A DNA stretch of 14,391 nt from a bacterium (GCA_020627425.1 JAHKXX010000294.1:1-14391); one strand, 5' to 3'; counted from the first letter of the stretch, positions 1 to 6,860 are shown. Notes: a model not told the origin generated them from the letters alone. A program made the numbers and translations.

Positions 1-53
1 CCATTGTAACACAAGGAGGTTGTTTTTGGCTTGTGCTAAAGCATTTTTTATCT

Positions 54-74
54 ACCCCCGGTAGAACCGGGGGT
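54..74. other. GC-rich perfect hairpin, possible IS200/IS605-type end or terminator
   Basis: Two 9-base arms (54-62 and 66-74; ACCCCCGGT and its complement) are separated by three bases. TCAA follows at 79-82, five bases after the stem. A compact subterminal hairpin followed by a short cleavage tetranucleotide is how right ends of IS200/IS605 elements are built, and TCAA is the right-end cleavage site known for IS608. No transposase is visible because the window starts here. A terminator for an upstream plus-strand gene is the main alternative, but the following T-run is only three bases. What lies left of position 1 would decide. Confidence 0.3.
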
Positions 75-100
75 TTAATCAAGCTAAAGCGCCCAAACAA

Positions 101-134
101 AAACCGTATCGTACTTCAGAATACGATACGGTTT
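101..134 (-). terminator. Intrinsic terminator of the zur-znuACB operon
   Basis: A 13-bp perfect inverted repeat (101-113 with 122-134) has an 8-base loop. Read on the minus strand, it starts just after the znuB stop codon and runs into TTTTTGTTTGG, a good U-tract. This is a textbook rho-independent terminator for the leftward operon. Confidence 0.85.
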
Positions 135-137
135 GGT

Positions 138-1007
138 TTATGCGGCATAACGCCTTGTATTTATTTTATCAGTGATACTGCCTATGATTGCAAAAACAAT
201 AAGCGCAACCAGATTTGCTATGACTATTGTAGCACCGGTGGGAGTAGAATAAATATAAGAGAAAACAAGTCCTATAAAAAAGCATAGCAAGGATATGACA
301 GACGAGCAAAGCATTACTGTTTTAAAGCGTTTGAATACGCGCATTGAGGTTATCGCAGGAAAGATTACAAGGCTTGAGATCAGCAGAGAACCCATCATCT
401 TCATACCGACAACTATTGTCAGAGCTGTCAGCATGGATATTATCATATTAAAAAGACCTGCCCGGGTACCCGTAGCCTTTGCAAAGCTTTCATCAAAGGT
501 GACGGCAAATATCTTGTTGTAAAACAGTATAAACAGCAGCAGTACAACGATGGACAGAATAATACAAAGCCACATATCCTGCTCGGACATTGACAATATA
601 CTGCCGAAAAGATAGCTGTTTACATCCGTCTGTAAGCCCGACTGTGAAGCGGCGATTATTCCCACAGCGAGAGAGGTCGTCGATATAAGCGCGATAGCAG
701 AATCGCCTTTTATCTTGCTGTTTTCTGACAGCCGCAGAAGAAGAACCGCCGCTATTATAACTATAAGAAGTGCAAAGCCAAGCGGAGCAACGGAAAGAAA
801 CGGTACCGCCGCCGCAAAAGGCAGGGTCTCAAGAGCAGAAGCTACGGCAATCGCACCAAAGCCGACATGAGAAAGACCGTCGCCGATCATAGAGTATTTT
901 TTCAGTACAAGACTTACTCCGAGCAGCGCTGCACACAGTGACACCAAAAGACCTCCGATAAGAGCACGCTGCATAAATGAATACGAAAACATTTCAAAAA
1001 GATTCAT
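138..1007 (-). CDS. znuB: Zinc ABC transporter permease (ZnuB/AdcB family)
   Basis: A 289-residue, almost entirely hydrophobic protein that forms the membrane channel of a metal ABC importer of the ABC-3 family (ZnuB, MntB, TroC). It has about eight transmembrane stretches. The early segment with LGVSLVLKKYSMIGDGLSHV is the family hallmark that contacts the ATPase, and a further signature lies around GTRAGLF. Length is normal for the family. The ATG overlaps the TGA of znuC by four bases (ATGA), so translation is probably coupled. A GGGGTGA ribosome-binding site sits inside znuC. It is the last gene of the operon, followed at once by a strong terminator. The metal cannot be read from a permease; zinc is inferred from the linked regulator and binding protein. 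Confidence 0.9.
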   Translation of the reverse strand: MNLFEMFSYSFMQRALIGGLLVSLCAALLGVSLVLKKYSMIGDGLSHVGFGAIAVASALETLPFAAAVPFLSVAPLGFALLIVIIAAVLLLRLSENSKIKGDSAIALISTTSLAVGIIAASQSGLQTDVNSYLFGSILSMSEQDMWLCIILSIVVLLLFILFYNKIFAVTFDESFAKATGTRAGLFNMIISMLTALTIVVGMKMMGSLLISSLVIFPAITSMRVFKRFKTVMLCSSVISLLCFFIGLVFSYIYSTPTGATIVIANLVALIVFAIIGSITDKINTRRYAA

Positions 1008-1726
1008 TTTTCGTCACCCCCTGTTGTTTTGTCGGAAAGAAAATGTCTTCCGAGATCACTATCCGGGTACTGATCTACGGTTCCGAAAAAGCTTTTATCA
1101 TAATTCAGGTGCAGTATATGCGTGGCATATTTTACGGCAGCATTTACATCATGAGACACCATTACTATAGACATTTTCTCTTTTTTATTCAGCTCAAGAA
1201 TAAGGCTGTACATTTCATCCGTGACAAGGGGATCGAGTCCCGTAACAGGCTCATCAAGCAGCAAAAGTCTGTGTCCTGCACAAAGGGCGCGCGCCAGAAG
1301 AACTCTCTGCTGTTGCCCCCCGGAAAGATCTCTGTAGCTGCGGTTAACAAGGTCGTCTATACCGAGTCTTTTGATATTGCGTCTTGCCTCTTCCTTATTT
1401 GCACGCGAATAAAACGGCAAGATTCCACGGCTGTTAAGGCAGCCGGAAAGTACGACCTCAAAAACGCCGGCAGGAAAATCCTTTTGTTGGGGTGTTTGCT
1501 GAGGCAGATAACCGATGTCATTCTTTTTCAGAGCGCTTGTGCGTATTATTTTGCCCGAGGTGGGATTTTTCAGTCCGAGAAGCCCCTTCATAAGGGTGCT
1601 TTTTCCGGAGCCGTTTTCACCGACTATACAAAGATAATCGCCACTGTTTATTTCAAAGCTGAGATTTTTAATGACGCCGGTGTTTTCATATGAAAACGCG
1701 ACATCCTCACAATACATAAGCTTCAT
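1004..1726 (-). CDS. znuC: Zinc ABC transporter ATP-binding protein (ZnuC/AdcC family)
   Basis: A 240-residue cytoplasmic ATPase that powers the metal importer, probably as a homodimer docked on two ZnuB subunits. All ABC motifs are present: Walker A GENGSGKST (residues 36-44), a Q-loop near YLPQQ (73-77), signature LSGGQ (134-138), Walker B LLLLDEP (154-160) and the switch histidine H192. The first ATG directly abuts the znuA stop (TGAATG). GGAGG at 1738-1742 lies 11 bases upstream. A second in-frame ATG three codons in is possible but would be about 20 bases from that site. It ends with a 4-base overlap into znuB. Confidence 0.92.
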   Translation of the reverse strand: MKLMYCEDVAFSYENTGVIKNLSFEINSGDYLCIVGENGSGKSTLMKGLLGLKNPTSGKIIRTSALKKNDIGYLPQQTPQQKDFPAGVFEVVLSGCLNSRGILPFYSRANKEEARRNIKRLGIDDLVNRSYRDLSGGQQQRVLLARALCAGHRLLLLDEPVTGLDPLVTDEMYSLILELNKKEKMSIVMVSHDVNAAVKYATHILHLNYDKSFFGTVDQYPDSDLGRHFLSDKTTGGDEK

Positions 1727-2674
1727 TCAGGCTAGCGCCTCCCTAAGGACTTTTTTATTATTGTTCATAAGCTGCAGATATGTAACGCCGTTATCGAAAT
1801 CCTGCTTTGTAACATTGTGACAGGAATGAAACATAAGTTTTTTTGCACCGGTGCTCTCGCATATGGTATCGGCTATTTTTCCGCCTGAAAACTCTATACA
1901 AAAAACCACAGGTATTTTTTCTTCATTTACCTTGTCAATAAGATAGGAAACAGTAGCGGCACTCGGCTCTGTCTGGGATGAACACCCGGGAAAGGCAGCA
2001 GAATATTCAAGACCGTATCTGTCGGTAAAATATCTGAATGGAAATCTGTCGCCAAATACTATAGTGTTTCTTTTTCCGTTTTGAACTATATCTTCAAATT
2101 CAGCGTCGAGAGAGGAAAGTCTTTTACAGTACTCAGCCGTATTCTTTTTATATGTATCTGCGTTATCCTTATCAAGCGACTGAAGGCTTTCGGATATACT
2201 CTTCACGATCTCTATTGCATTTACCGGAGAGGTCCATACGTGCTCGTCATATTCTTTCTCATCAGAGTCCTCCGGCTCTTCCTTCTCCTGCTCCATTCCT
2301 TCTACAGTCTCTTCCTCAACAGCGTCTACACAGTCGATGAGAGCTATTGTCTTTTTTGGCTTTTTATCAGCCGAGCCGAGCAGTTCCTCTACCCACTCGT
2401 CAGACTCTCCGCCGACATAAATAAACAGATCCGCATTTTGTATTTTTATAATATCCTGAGGCGTAGGATCATAGTCATGGCTCTCCATACCGGGCTTTAG
2501 AAGCATAGTAAGGTCTATTTTATCTCCGGCGATCTGTCGTGAAAAATCATAGGGCGGAAAGATCGTAGCTACTACGCTGAGCTTTCCGCTGTTATTGTTG
2601 TAGGTGTCACCGCAGGCGCATAATGACACTATGCACAGTGCGATACTGAGGATCAATGCAAATAATTTTTTCAT
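1727..2674 (-). CDS. znuA: Zinc-binding lipoprotein of ABC transporter (ZnuA/AdcA family)
   Basis: A 315-residue cluster A-I solute-binding protein. It has a signal peptide with lipobox LCAC, so Cys21 would be lipidated and the protein anchored outside the membrane. Visible candidate metal ligands are H66 (in GMESHDYDP) and H145 (in DEHVW). The third position, usually His in zinc proteins, is Asp209 in GDRFPFRYF, and the C-terminal acidic ligand position appears to be H283 in FHSCHN. The loop before H145 (about residues 119-144) is rich in Glu and Asp instead of the His-rich loop of classical ZnuA. The family is clear; zinc as substrate is inferred from the neighbouring Zur-like regulator, and manganese or another metal is not excluded. 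GGGAG lies seven bases before the ATG, which overlaps the zur stop by four bases. Confidence 0.9.
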   Translation of the reverse strand: MKKLFALILSIALCIVSLCACGDTYNNNSGKLSVVATIFPPYDFSRQIAGDKIDLTMLLKPGMESHDYDPTPQDIIKIQNADLFIYVGGESDEWVEELLGSADKKPKKTIALIDCVDAVEEETVEGMEQEKEEPEDSDEKEYDEHVWTSPVNAIEIVKSISESLQSLDKDNADTYKKNTAEYCKRLSSLDAEFEDIVQNGKRNTIVFGDRFPFRYFTDRYGLEYSAAFPGCSSQTEPSAATVSYLIDKVNEEKIPVVFCIEFSGGKIADTICESTGAKKLMFHSCHNVTKQDFDNGVTYLQLMNNNKKVLREALA

Positions 2675-3108
2675 TCTGTTTCTCCCTTGTTTTTTTCTTC
2701 ATTGTCACGACAGTCGCTGCAAAGACCGTAAAACACTGTTTTGAACGGATCCACACTAAAGCCGTGCTCCCTCAGGATATGCCCCTTAAGCTCGCTTAAA
2801 TGTTCACATTCAAGATGAAAAAGCTTTCCGCAGCTTTCACATACAAGATGAAAATGTTCATGACAGTCCATATCGCTGCCTGCATACTGGTAGCACGAGC
2901 ATTCTCCGGGACCCAGGGAATATTTTCGTACAAGATCGTTATCAAGAAGCTTGTCAAGATGACGGTAAATTGTGGTAACGCCGATGTGCTTACCCTGTTT
3001 TGACAGATATTCGCTTATCTGACTTACGGTAACGTGTCTGTCCTTATTCTCTATCATAAAGCCAAGTATTGCGTCACGCTGTTTTGTTTTATATCCGCTG
3101 CCTGTCAT
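2671..3108 (-). CDS. zur: Fur-family transcriptional repressor, probably zinc-sensing Zur
   Basis: A 145-residue Fur-superfamily regulator. The N-terminal winged helix (about 1-75) contains the recognition region GVTTIYRHLDKL (43-54). The dimerisation domain has HEHFH (83-87) and two CxxC pairs, C90/C93 and C130/C133, which form the structural zinc site. In-frame GTG at 3117 is possible, but the ribosome-binding site GAGGG (3117-3121) overlaps it and lies eight bases before ATG 3108, so I chose 3108. As first gene of an operon encoding a metal importer, with a palindrome over its own promoter, it very probably represses itself and znuACB when zinc is sufficient. PerR or Fur specificity cannot be fully excluded from sequence alone. 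Confidence 0.85.
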   Translation of the reverse strand: MTGSGYKTKQRDAILGFMIENKDRHVTVSQISEYLSKQGKHIGVTTIYRHLDKLLDNDLVRKYSLGPGECSCYQYAGSDMDCHEHFHLVCESCGKLFHLECEHLSELKGHILREHGFSVDPFKTVFYGLCSDCRDNEEKNKGETE

Positions 3109-3135
3109 AAGCTTCACCCTCTGTTTAAAATGAAT

Positions 3136-3152
3136 ATGAAAACCGTTTTCAT
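3136..3152. promoter_or_regulatory. Zur/Fur-type operator (perfect 8-1-8 palindrome)
   Basis: The sequence is ATGAAAAC, C, GTTTTCAT, a perfect 17-bp palindrome whose core TGAAAAC-n-GTTTTCA has the 7-1-7 layout of Fur-superfamily boxes. It covers the end of the -10 element and the expected start site of the zur promoter, so a bound dimer would block RNA polymerase. Binding by the zur product is inferred from position. Confidence 0.75.
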
Positions 3153-3179
3153 TTTATCACCGGTATACACTTTTGTCAA
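3151..3179 (-). promoter_or_regulatory. SigA-type promoter of zur-znuACB
   Basis: On the minus strand: a perfect -35 TTGACA (3179-3174), a 17-base spacer, then -10 TAAAAT (3156-3151). The predicted start is near 3144, in the centre of the operator, giving a leader of about 35 bases before ATG 3108. Confidence 0.8.
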
Positions 3180-3244
3180 TAGCGGTAACACTTTTTCGGA
3201 TGCAGCGTAGTATGTAATGTAATCAATAAAAGGAGGAAAACAAT

Positions 3245-3382
3245 ATGTGCAATAATGGTTTTGGCGGAAATAACTGTAGTTGGGTGATTCTTCTTATAAT
3301 CATTCTTTGCTGCTGCGGCGGAAACAACGGTGGCTGCGGCTGTGGCTGCAACGACAACAACTGCGGTTGCGGCTGCAACTGA
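3245..3382 (+). CDS. Small Cys/Gly/Asn-rich peptide with hydrophobic core
   Basis: A 45-residue peptide. A strong ribosome-binding site AGGAGG (3231-3236) lies eight bases before the ATG. Composition is extreme: 11 Cys, 11 Gly and 10 Asn. The layout is a Gly/Asn head, a nine-residue hydrophobic segment WVILLIIIL (13-21), then CCC and two CGCGC blocks (31-35, 40-44). It resembles short clostridial proteins often labelled high-cysteine or chorion-like, and more loosely the YjcZ-type spore peptides; no function is established that I know of. CxC repeats could bind metal, which fits the divergent zinc operon but is not shown by it. No convincing promoter was found. A terminator follows 24 bases after the stop. 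Coding is well supported by the Shine-Dalgarno sequence and terminator; function is unknown. Confidence 0.8.
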   Translation: MCNNGFGGNNCSWVILLIIILCCCGGNNGGCGCGCNDNNCGCGCN

Positions 3383-3406
3383 CTAAGTGCATAACCACTG
3401 AAAAAT

Positions 3407-3432
3407 GCCCCTGTCAGAATTCTGACAGGGGC
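3407..3432. terminator. Bidirectional intrinsic terminator
   Basis: A perfect 26-base inverted repeat (13 bases per arm, beginning GCCCCTGTCAG, with AATT at its centre). On the plus strand it is followed by GATCTTTTG, and on the minus strand by ATTTTTCAG. It lies between two convergent genes, so it can end both the Cys-rich peptide transcript and the fhs-tsaE-tsaB-rpiB transcript. Confidence 0.88.
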
Positions 3433-3441
3433 GATCTTTTG

Positions 3442-3891
3442 TTAAATTTCTATTCCGTTTTCTATATCAGTCAGCAGGTCTACTCTGCGCTGATGTCTGC
3501 CTCCCTCAAATTCGGTTGACAGGAAAATATCCACAAGCTTGTTTGCAAGCTCGGTAGTAACCACATTCTGACCCATACAAATGACATTTGCATTATTATG
3601 CCTGCGCGTCATTTCGGCGAGCATTTCATTTGTACATACAGCAGCCCGTACACCGTGTACCTTGTTGGCAGCCATTGAAACACCAAGTCCCGTTGTACAA
3701 CATATTATTCCGAAATCACATTCATTTTTTGCTACAGACGCCGCAGCACGATATGCAAATCGGGGATAATCTACAGACTCCTTGGAGCAGCAGCCGAAAT
3801 CGGTATATTCAATACCCTTTTCCTCAAGGTGCTTTTTTATACTCTCCTTCAGTTCGAAAGCTCCGTGATCAGCAGCAATAGCTATTTTCAT
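3442..3891 (-). CDS. rpiB: Ribose-5-phosphate isomerase B (RpiB/LacAB family)
   Basis: A 149-residue cytoplasmic sugar-phosphate isomerase interconverting ribose 5-phosphate and ribulose 5-phosphate. The N-terminus IAADHGAFELK carries the substrate-binding Asp8/His9. The usual CGTGIG motif appears as CTTGLG, giving catalytic Cys65 with Thr67. His98 lies in TRRHNNAN, and the GGRHQRRV phosphate-binding segment is near the C-terminus. Length is typical. Its ATG overlaps the tsaB stop by four bases, so it is the last gene of the fhs operon, just before a strong terminator. Some family members act on allose 6-phosphate or galactose 6-phosphate; with no sugar-use genes nearby, the pentose-phosphate role is preferred. 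Confidence 0.92.
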   Translation of the reverse strand: MKIAIAADHGAFELKESIKKHLEEKGIEYTDFGCCSKESVDYPRFAYRAAASVAKNECDFGIICCTTGLGVSMAANKVHGVRAAVCTNEMLAEMTRRHNNANVICMGQNVVTTELANKLVDIFLSTEFEGGRHQRRVDLLTDIENGIEI

Positions 3892-4604
3892 TTTTGTTCG
3901 TTCCTTTCTTTTTCCTGTCTTGCTTTCAGCTCACGTTCCGCCTGAGGTATACGAAGGTAGATCGGTCTTAGCTGAGCTGAGGTGCAAAGCTTGTTTTCAT
4001 TATACATTTTTTCGGCACATTTAGCAGTTCCGTATGCGTGCTGAAAACGGATGTTTTCCTGCACAAGTACCAAATTATCTCTCTTGTCTGTACTGTTATA
4101 AAAAAGGGAGGCGCCGTCACCGACAATATATATTTTATCATTAACCGTTTTCAGCTCGTTATAAAGCTCTTCTATGCTGAGCACGCGGTCGTCACATTCC
4201 CTTATGACTTCACCGCAATTAAGCGTAAATAATGCATTATATACCTGACTGCAGCGCGCGTCCATAACTGCGCATACTATACCGCTTGAAAACGGCAGGC
4301 AATAAGCCATTGACTCCAGAGCAGAAACGGCAGCACAGGGTCTATTATTCGGCATAGACAGACCCTTTATGGTAGAAACGCCTATCCGGACACCGGTAAA
4401 GGAGCCGGGACCGGCATTCACTGCAAAAACATCTATATCGTCAATATCTATCTCTGCGCTTTTCAGTAATGCTTCTGTTATAGGCATAAGAGTTCTGCTG
4501 TGGGTGCTCTTGGTATTCAGATAAAACTCGCCGGTCAGGGTACCGTCTGTAAGTATTGCAGCGGATACGGGAGAGGACGTAGTGTCTATTGCTAGTATCC
4601 TCAT
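3888..4604 (-). CDS. tsaB: tRNA t6A biosynthesis protein TsaB
   Basis: A 238-residue protein of the ASKHA (Kae1/YgjD) superfamily, the partner that dimerises with TsaD and with TsaE makes N6-threonylcarbamoyladenosine at position 37 of ANN-decoding tRNAs. The N-terminal signature ILAIDTTSSPVSAAI and the segment NAGPGSFTGVRIGVSTIKGL are diagnostic. TsaB lacks the catalytic metal site and serves as a scaffold. Its ATG overlaps the tsaE stop by four bases (ATGA), with AGGGGG upstream inside tsaE. Some clostridial TsaB genes are followed by rimI and tsaD; here rpiB follows instead, so tsaD must lie elsewhere. Confidence 0.93.
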   Translation of the reverse strand: MRILAIDTTSSPVSAAILTDGTLTGEFYLNTKSTHSRTLMPITEALLKSAEIDIDDIDVFAVNAGPGSFTGVRIGVSTIKGLSMPNNRPCAAVSALESMAYCLPFSSGIVCAVMDARCSQVYNALFTLNCGEVIRECDDRVLSIEELYNELKTVNDKIYIVGDGASLFYNSTDKRDNLVLVQENIRFQHAYGTAKCAEKMYNENKLCTSAQLRPIYLRIPQAERELKARQEKERNEQK

Positions 4605-5029
4605 AGTTTATCAGCCCCCTCTATCGTTATTCTGCGCTCGTTATCAGACAAACGCTCTATATGTACCTCAATACGATCCTCCGGAAGGTATTCGACAATA
4701 TTTTCGCTCCACTCTATTATAAGTATACCGTTTCCGAGATAATCAAAAAAACCGGTTGAATACAGATCATCATAGGAGCCTATACGGTACATATCAAAAT
4801 GATAAATATCGTACCTCCCATTATACTCATTAACAAGAGCAAAGGTAGGGCTTGATACCTCATCCCCTGCGTCAAGCTCGTCCGCAAAGCCCCGGGTAAA
4901 GGCTGTCTTTCCTGCGCCGAGATCTCCGAAAAGGGCTATGACCTCGTTACCCTTCATGGTTTTTGCAAGACGTCTTGCTATATCCTCAGTAAGAGAAACT
5001 GAATTTGTTGTGAATTGCTGCAAAATCAA
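4601..5029 (-). CDS. tsaE: tRNA t6A biosynthesis ATPase TsaE
   Basis: A 142-residue P-loop ATPase that energises the TsaB-TsaD complex. Walker A is GDLGAGKT (near residues 35-42), followed by SSPTFALVNEY, HFDMYR and EWSE, all typical of the YjeE/TsaE family. There is no ATG near the N-terminus. Starts available are TTG at 5029, only three bases after AAGGAG (5038-5033), and TTG at 5023, nine bases after it. The second has the better spacing, so the protein may be 140 residues. The gene begins 11 bases after the fhs stop and overlaps tsaB, so it is part of one operon. Confidence 0.93.
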   Translation of the reverse strand: MILQQFTTNSVSLTEDIARRLAKTMKGNEVIALFGDLGAGKTAFTRGFADELDAGDEVSSPTFALVNEYNGRYDIYHFDMYRIGSYDDLYSTGFFDYLGNGILIIEWSENIVEYLPEDRIEVHIERLSDNERRITIEGADKL

Positions 5030-5040
5030 TAACTCCTTTA

Positions 5041-6708
5041 TCAGAACAGTCCCGAAATATTTCCGTCTGCGTCAACGTCTATTTTTTCTGCCGCAGGAAC
5101 CTTAGGAAGTCCCGGCATAGTCATAATGTCTCCGGTATAAACCACAGCAAAGCCAGCGCCGTTTGAAAGCCTGATGTCACGAACGGTTATATTAAAGCCC
5201 TTTGGTCTGCCAAGCAGTGCAGGATCATCAGACAGGGAATACTGGGTCTTTGCAACGCATACCGGCAGACTGTCGGCACCAAGCTTTTGTAGCTCTGACA
5301 GAGCCTTTAATGCTTGCTTTGTATATGTAACGCCGTCTGCGCCGTAAATATTCTTTGCTAGACACTCGATTTTTTCTTTTATAGTCAGTGAGTCGTCATA
5401 CAGAGGCTTAAAGCCGGATTCTCTCTCTGTCGCCTGTACTACCTTTTCGGCAAGCTCAATAGCTCCTGCTCCGCCCTTTGAAAATACCTCGGAGAGTGCA
5501 AAGTCTGCTCCGTTTTCACGACAGAAGCTCTCTATATAGCGAAGCTCCTCGTCTGTATCGCTGCCAAAGCGGTTTATGGCTACCACGACCGGTACTCCGT
5601 ATTTCTGCATATTTTCTATATGAGCCTGAAGGTTTACTATTCCCTTTGACAGTGCCTCAAGATTCTCCTCTGTAAGCTCTGTTTTCGGAACACCGCCGTT
5701 ATACTTCAGTGCGCGTACAGTTGCAACAAGAACTACAGCCCTTGGAGTAAGTCCTGCTTTTCTGCACTTTATATCAAAAAACTTTTCGGCTCCCAGATCA
5801 GAGCCAAAGCCTGCTTCTGTTACACAGTAGTCTGCAAGCTTGAGTCCGAGTTTTGTTGCCCTTACGGAGTTGCAGCCGTGTGCTATATTTGCAAACGGAC
5901 CGCCGTGCATCAGCGCAGGTGTCCCCTCAAGCGTCTGCACAAGATTCGGTTTAACAGCGTCCTTTAAAAGCACAGCCATAGAGCCGTCAGCCTTCAGATC
6001 GCGCGCATAAACGGGTTCTCCGTTTAAATTATATGCAACCAGTATATTTCCGAGCCTGCGCTTCAGGTCGGAGAGATCTTTTGACAGACACAAAATAGCC
6101 ATAACCTCACTGGCAACGGTTATTATAAAGCCGTCCTCCCTCGGAACACCGTTTATCCTGCCGCCGAGTCCCGCAACAATGTTTCTCAGCTCTCTGTCAT
6201 TCATATCAAGACAGCGCTTTATCAGTATTCTTCGGGTATCTATACCGAGGGCGTTTCCCTGATGTATATGGTTGTCAAGCATAGCGCAAAGCAGATTATT
6301 CGCAGCGGTGATAGCATGCATATCTCCCGTAAAATGAAGATTTATATCCTCCATAGGGATGACCTGAGCATAGCCGCCTCCGGCAGCACCGCCCTTTATA
6401 CCGAACACCGGTCCGAGCGACGGCTCACGAAGAGCGATCACTGTCTTTTTGCCTATTTTGGAAAGAGCGTCGCCGAGTCCTACCGAGGTCGTTGTCTTTC
6501 CTTCACCGGCAGGAGTAGGATTGATCGCCGTAACAAGTATAAGCTTGCCGTCGGGCTTGTTTTCACAGGAGCTTATGAAGGATTCCGAGATCTTCGCCTT
6601 ATATTTTCCGTAAAATTCAAGCTCGTCCTGCGGAATATCAAGCTTTTCTGCTATTTCGGTAACAGGTCTGATATCAGCACCTCTGGCTATTTCTATATCG
6701 CTGAGCAT
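5041..6708 (-). CDS. fhs: Formate-tetrahydrofolate ligase (10-formyl-THF synthetase)
   Basis: A 555-residue cytoplasmic enzyme that joins formate to tetrahydrofolate using ATP, giving 10-formyl-THF for purine synthesis and the one-carbon (Wood-Ljungdahl methyl) branch. Length matches the homotetrameric bacterial enzyme. The P-loop is PTPAGEGKTTTS (64-75). The family signature EPSLGPVFGIKGGAAGGGYA begins at residue 95 and the folate/formate region MEDINLHFTGD at 119. The ATG is preceded by an AAAGGGGA ribosome-binding site and by its own SigA-type promoter. It leads an operon with tsaE, tsaB and rpiB. I could not fit a folate-type riboswitch to the leader, which is only about 30 bases from the predicted start site. 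Confidence 0.96.
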   Translation of the reverse strand: MLSDIEIARGADIRPVTEIAEKLDIPQDELEFYGKYKAKISESFISSCENKPDGKLILVTAINPTPAGEGKTTTSVGLGDALSKIGKKTVIALREPSLGPVFGIKGGAAGGGYAQVIPMEDINLHFTGDMHAITAANNLLCAMLDNHIHQGNALGIDTRRILIKRCLDMNDRELRNIVAGLGGRINGVPREDGFIITVASEVMAILCLSKDLSDLKRRLGNILVAYNLNGEPVYARDLKADGSMAVLLKDAVKPNLVQTLEGTPALMHGGPFANIAHGCNSVRATKLGLKLADYCVTEAGFGSDLGAEKFFDIKCRKAGLTPRAVVLVATVRALKYNGGVPKTELTEENLEALSKGIVNLQAHIENMQKYGVPVVVAINRFGSDTDEELRYIESFCRENGADFALSEVFSKGGAGAIELAEKVVQATERESGFKPLYDDSLTIKEKIECLAKNIYGADGVTYTKQALKALSELQKLGADSLPVCVAKTQYSLSDDPALLGRPKGFNITVRDIRLSNGAGFAVVYTGDIMTMPGLPKVPAAEKIDVDADGNISGLF

Positions 6709-6743
6709 AAAATCTATCCCCTTTTTTTAATTTTGATAAATAC

Positions 6744-6772
6744 ATTGTATCACATATTATTTTTTAAAACAA
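6744..6772 (-). promoter_or_regulatory. SigA-type promoter of fhs-tsaE-tsaB-rpiB
   Basis: On the minus strand: TTGTTT (6772-6767), a 17-base spacer, then TACAAT (6749-6744) preceded by TGA, an extended -10. The predicted start is near 6737, about 29 bases before the fhs ATG. Confidence 0.65.
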
Positions 6773-6792
6773 CAAGCATATATAAATATTTT

Positions 6793-6860
6793 GTGCCCGA
6801 TACCCGGGCTGTCGATTCGCGCACTGTAGTAGGTGTTACCGCCTACCTTTTCGGCACGCG
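6793..6860. other. Multi-hairpin intergenic element, unassigned
   Basis: In the 433-base gap between fhs and glnN. An outer pair GTGCC (6793-6797) and GGCAC (6853-6857) encloses two hairpins. The first is GCCCG/CGGGC (6795-6799, 6805-6809), which competes with the outer pair. The second is GTAGGTG, TTAC, CGCCTAC (6829-6846), a 7-bp stem if U-G pairing is allowed, followed by CTTTTC. It lies upstream of the predicted fhs promoter, so it is probably not part of the fhs leader. It could be a dispersed palindromic repeat, a small RNA or a decayed element. No known RNA class fits. Confidence 0.35.

Noticed and set aside
26..64. 12-codon TTG-start ORF behind AAGGAGG at 13-19
   Set aside because: Very short, non-ATG start, and its end lies in the hairpin; nothing else supports translation.
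33..287. 84-codon plus-strand ORF
   Set aside because: It starts without a Shine-Dalgarno sequence, runs through two hairpins and overlaps the znuB 3' end in antisense; composition is that of non-coding sequence.
977..1693. 238-codon plus-strand ORF
   Set aside because: Antisense shadow of znuC, which has complete ABC ATPase motifs; the plus reading shows no domain.
3109..3117. GTG start for zur at 3117
   Set aside because: The GAGGG ribosome-binding site overlaps that GTG; ATG 3108 is eight bases downstream of it.
6829..6846. T-box-like GTGTTACCGC string on the plus strand
   Set aside because: Only partial match to the T-box sequence, no specifier stem, and no aminoacyl-tRNA synthetase or amino acid gene downstream on that strand.
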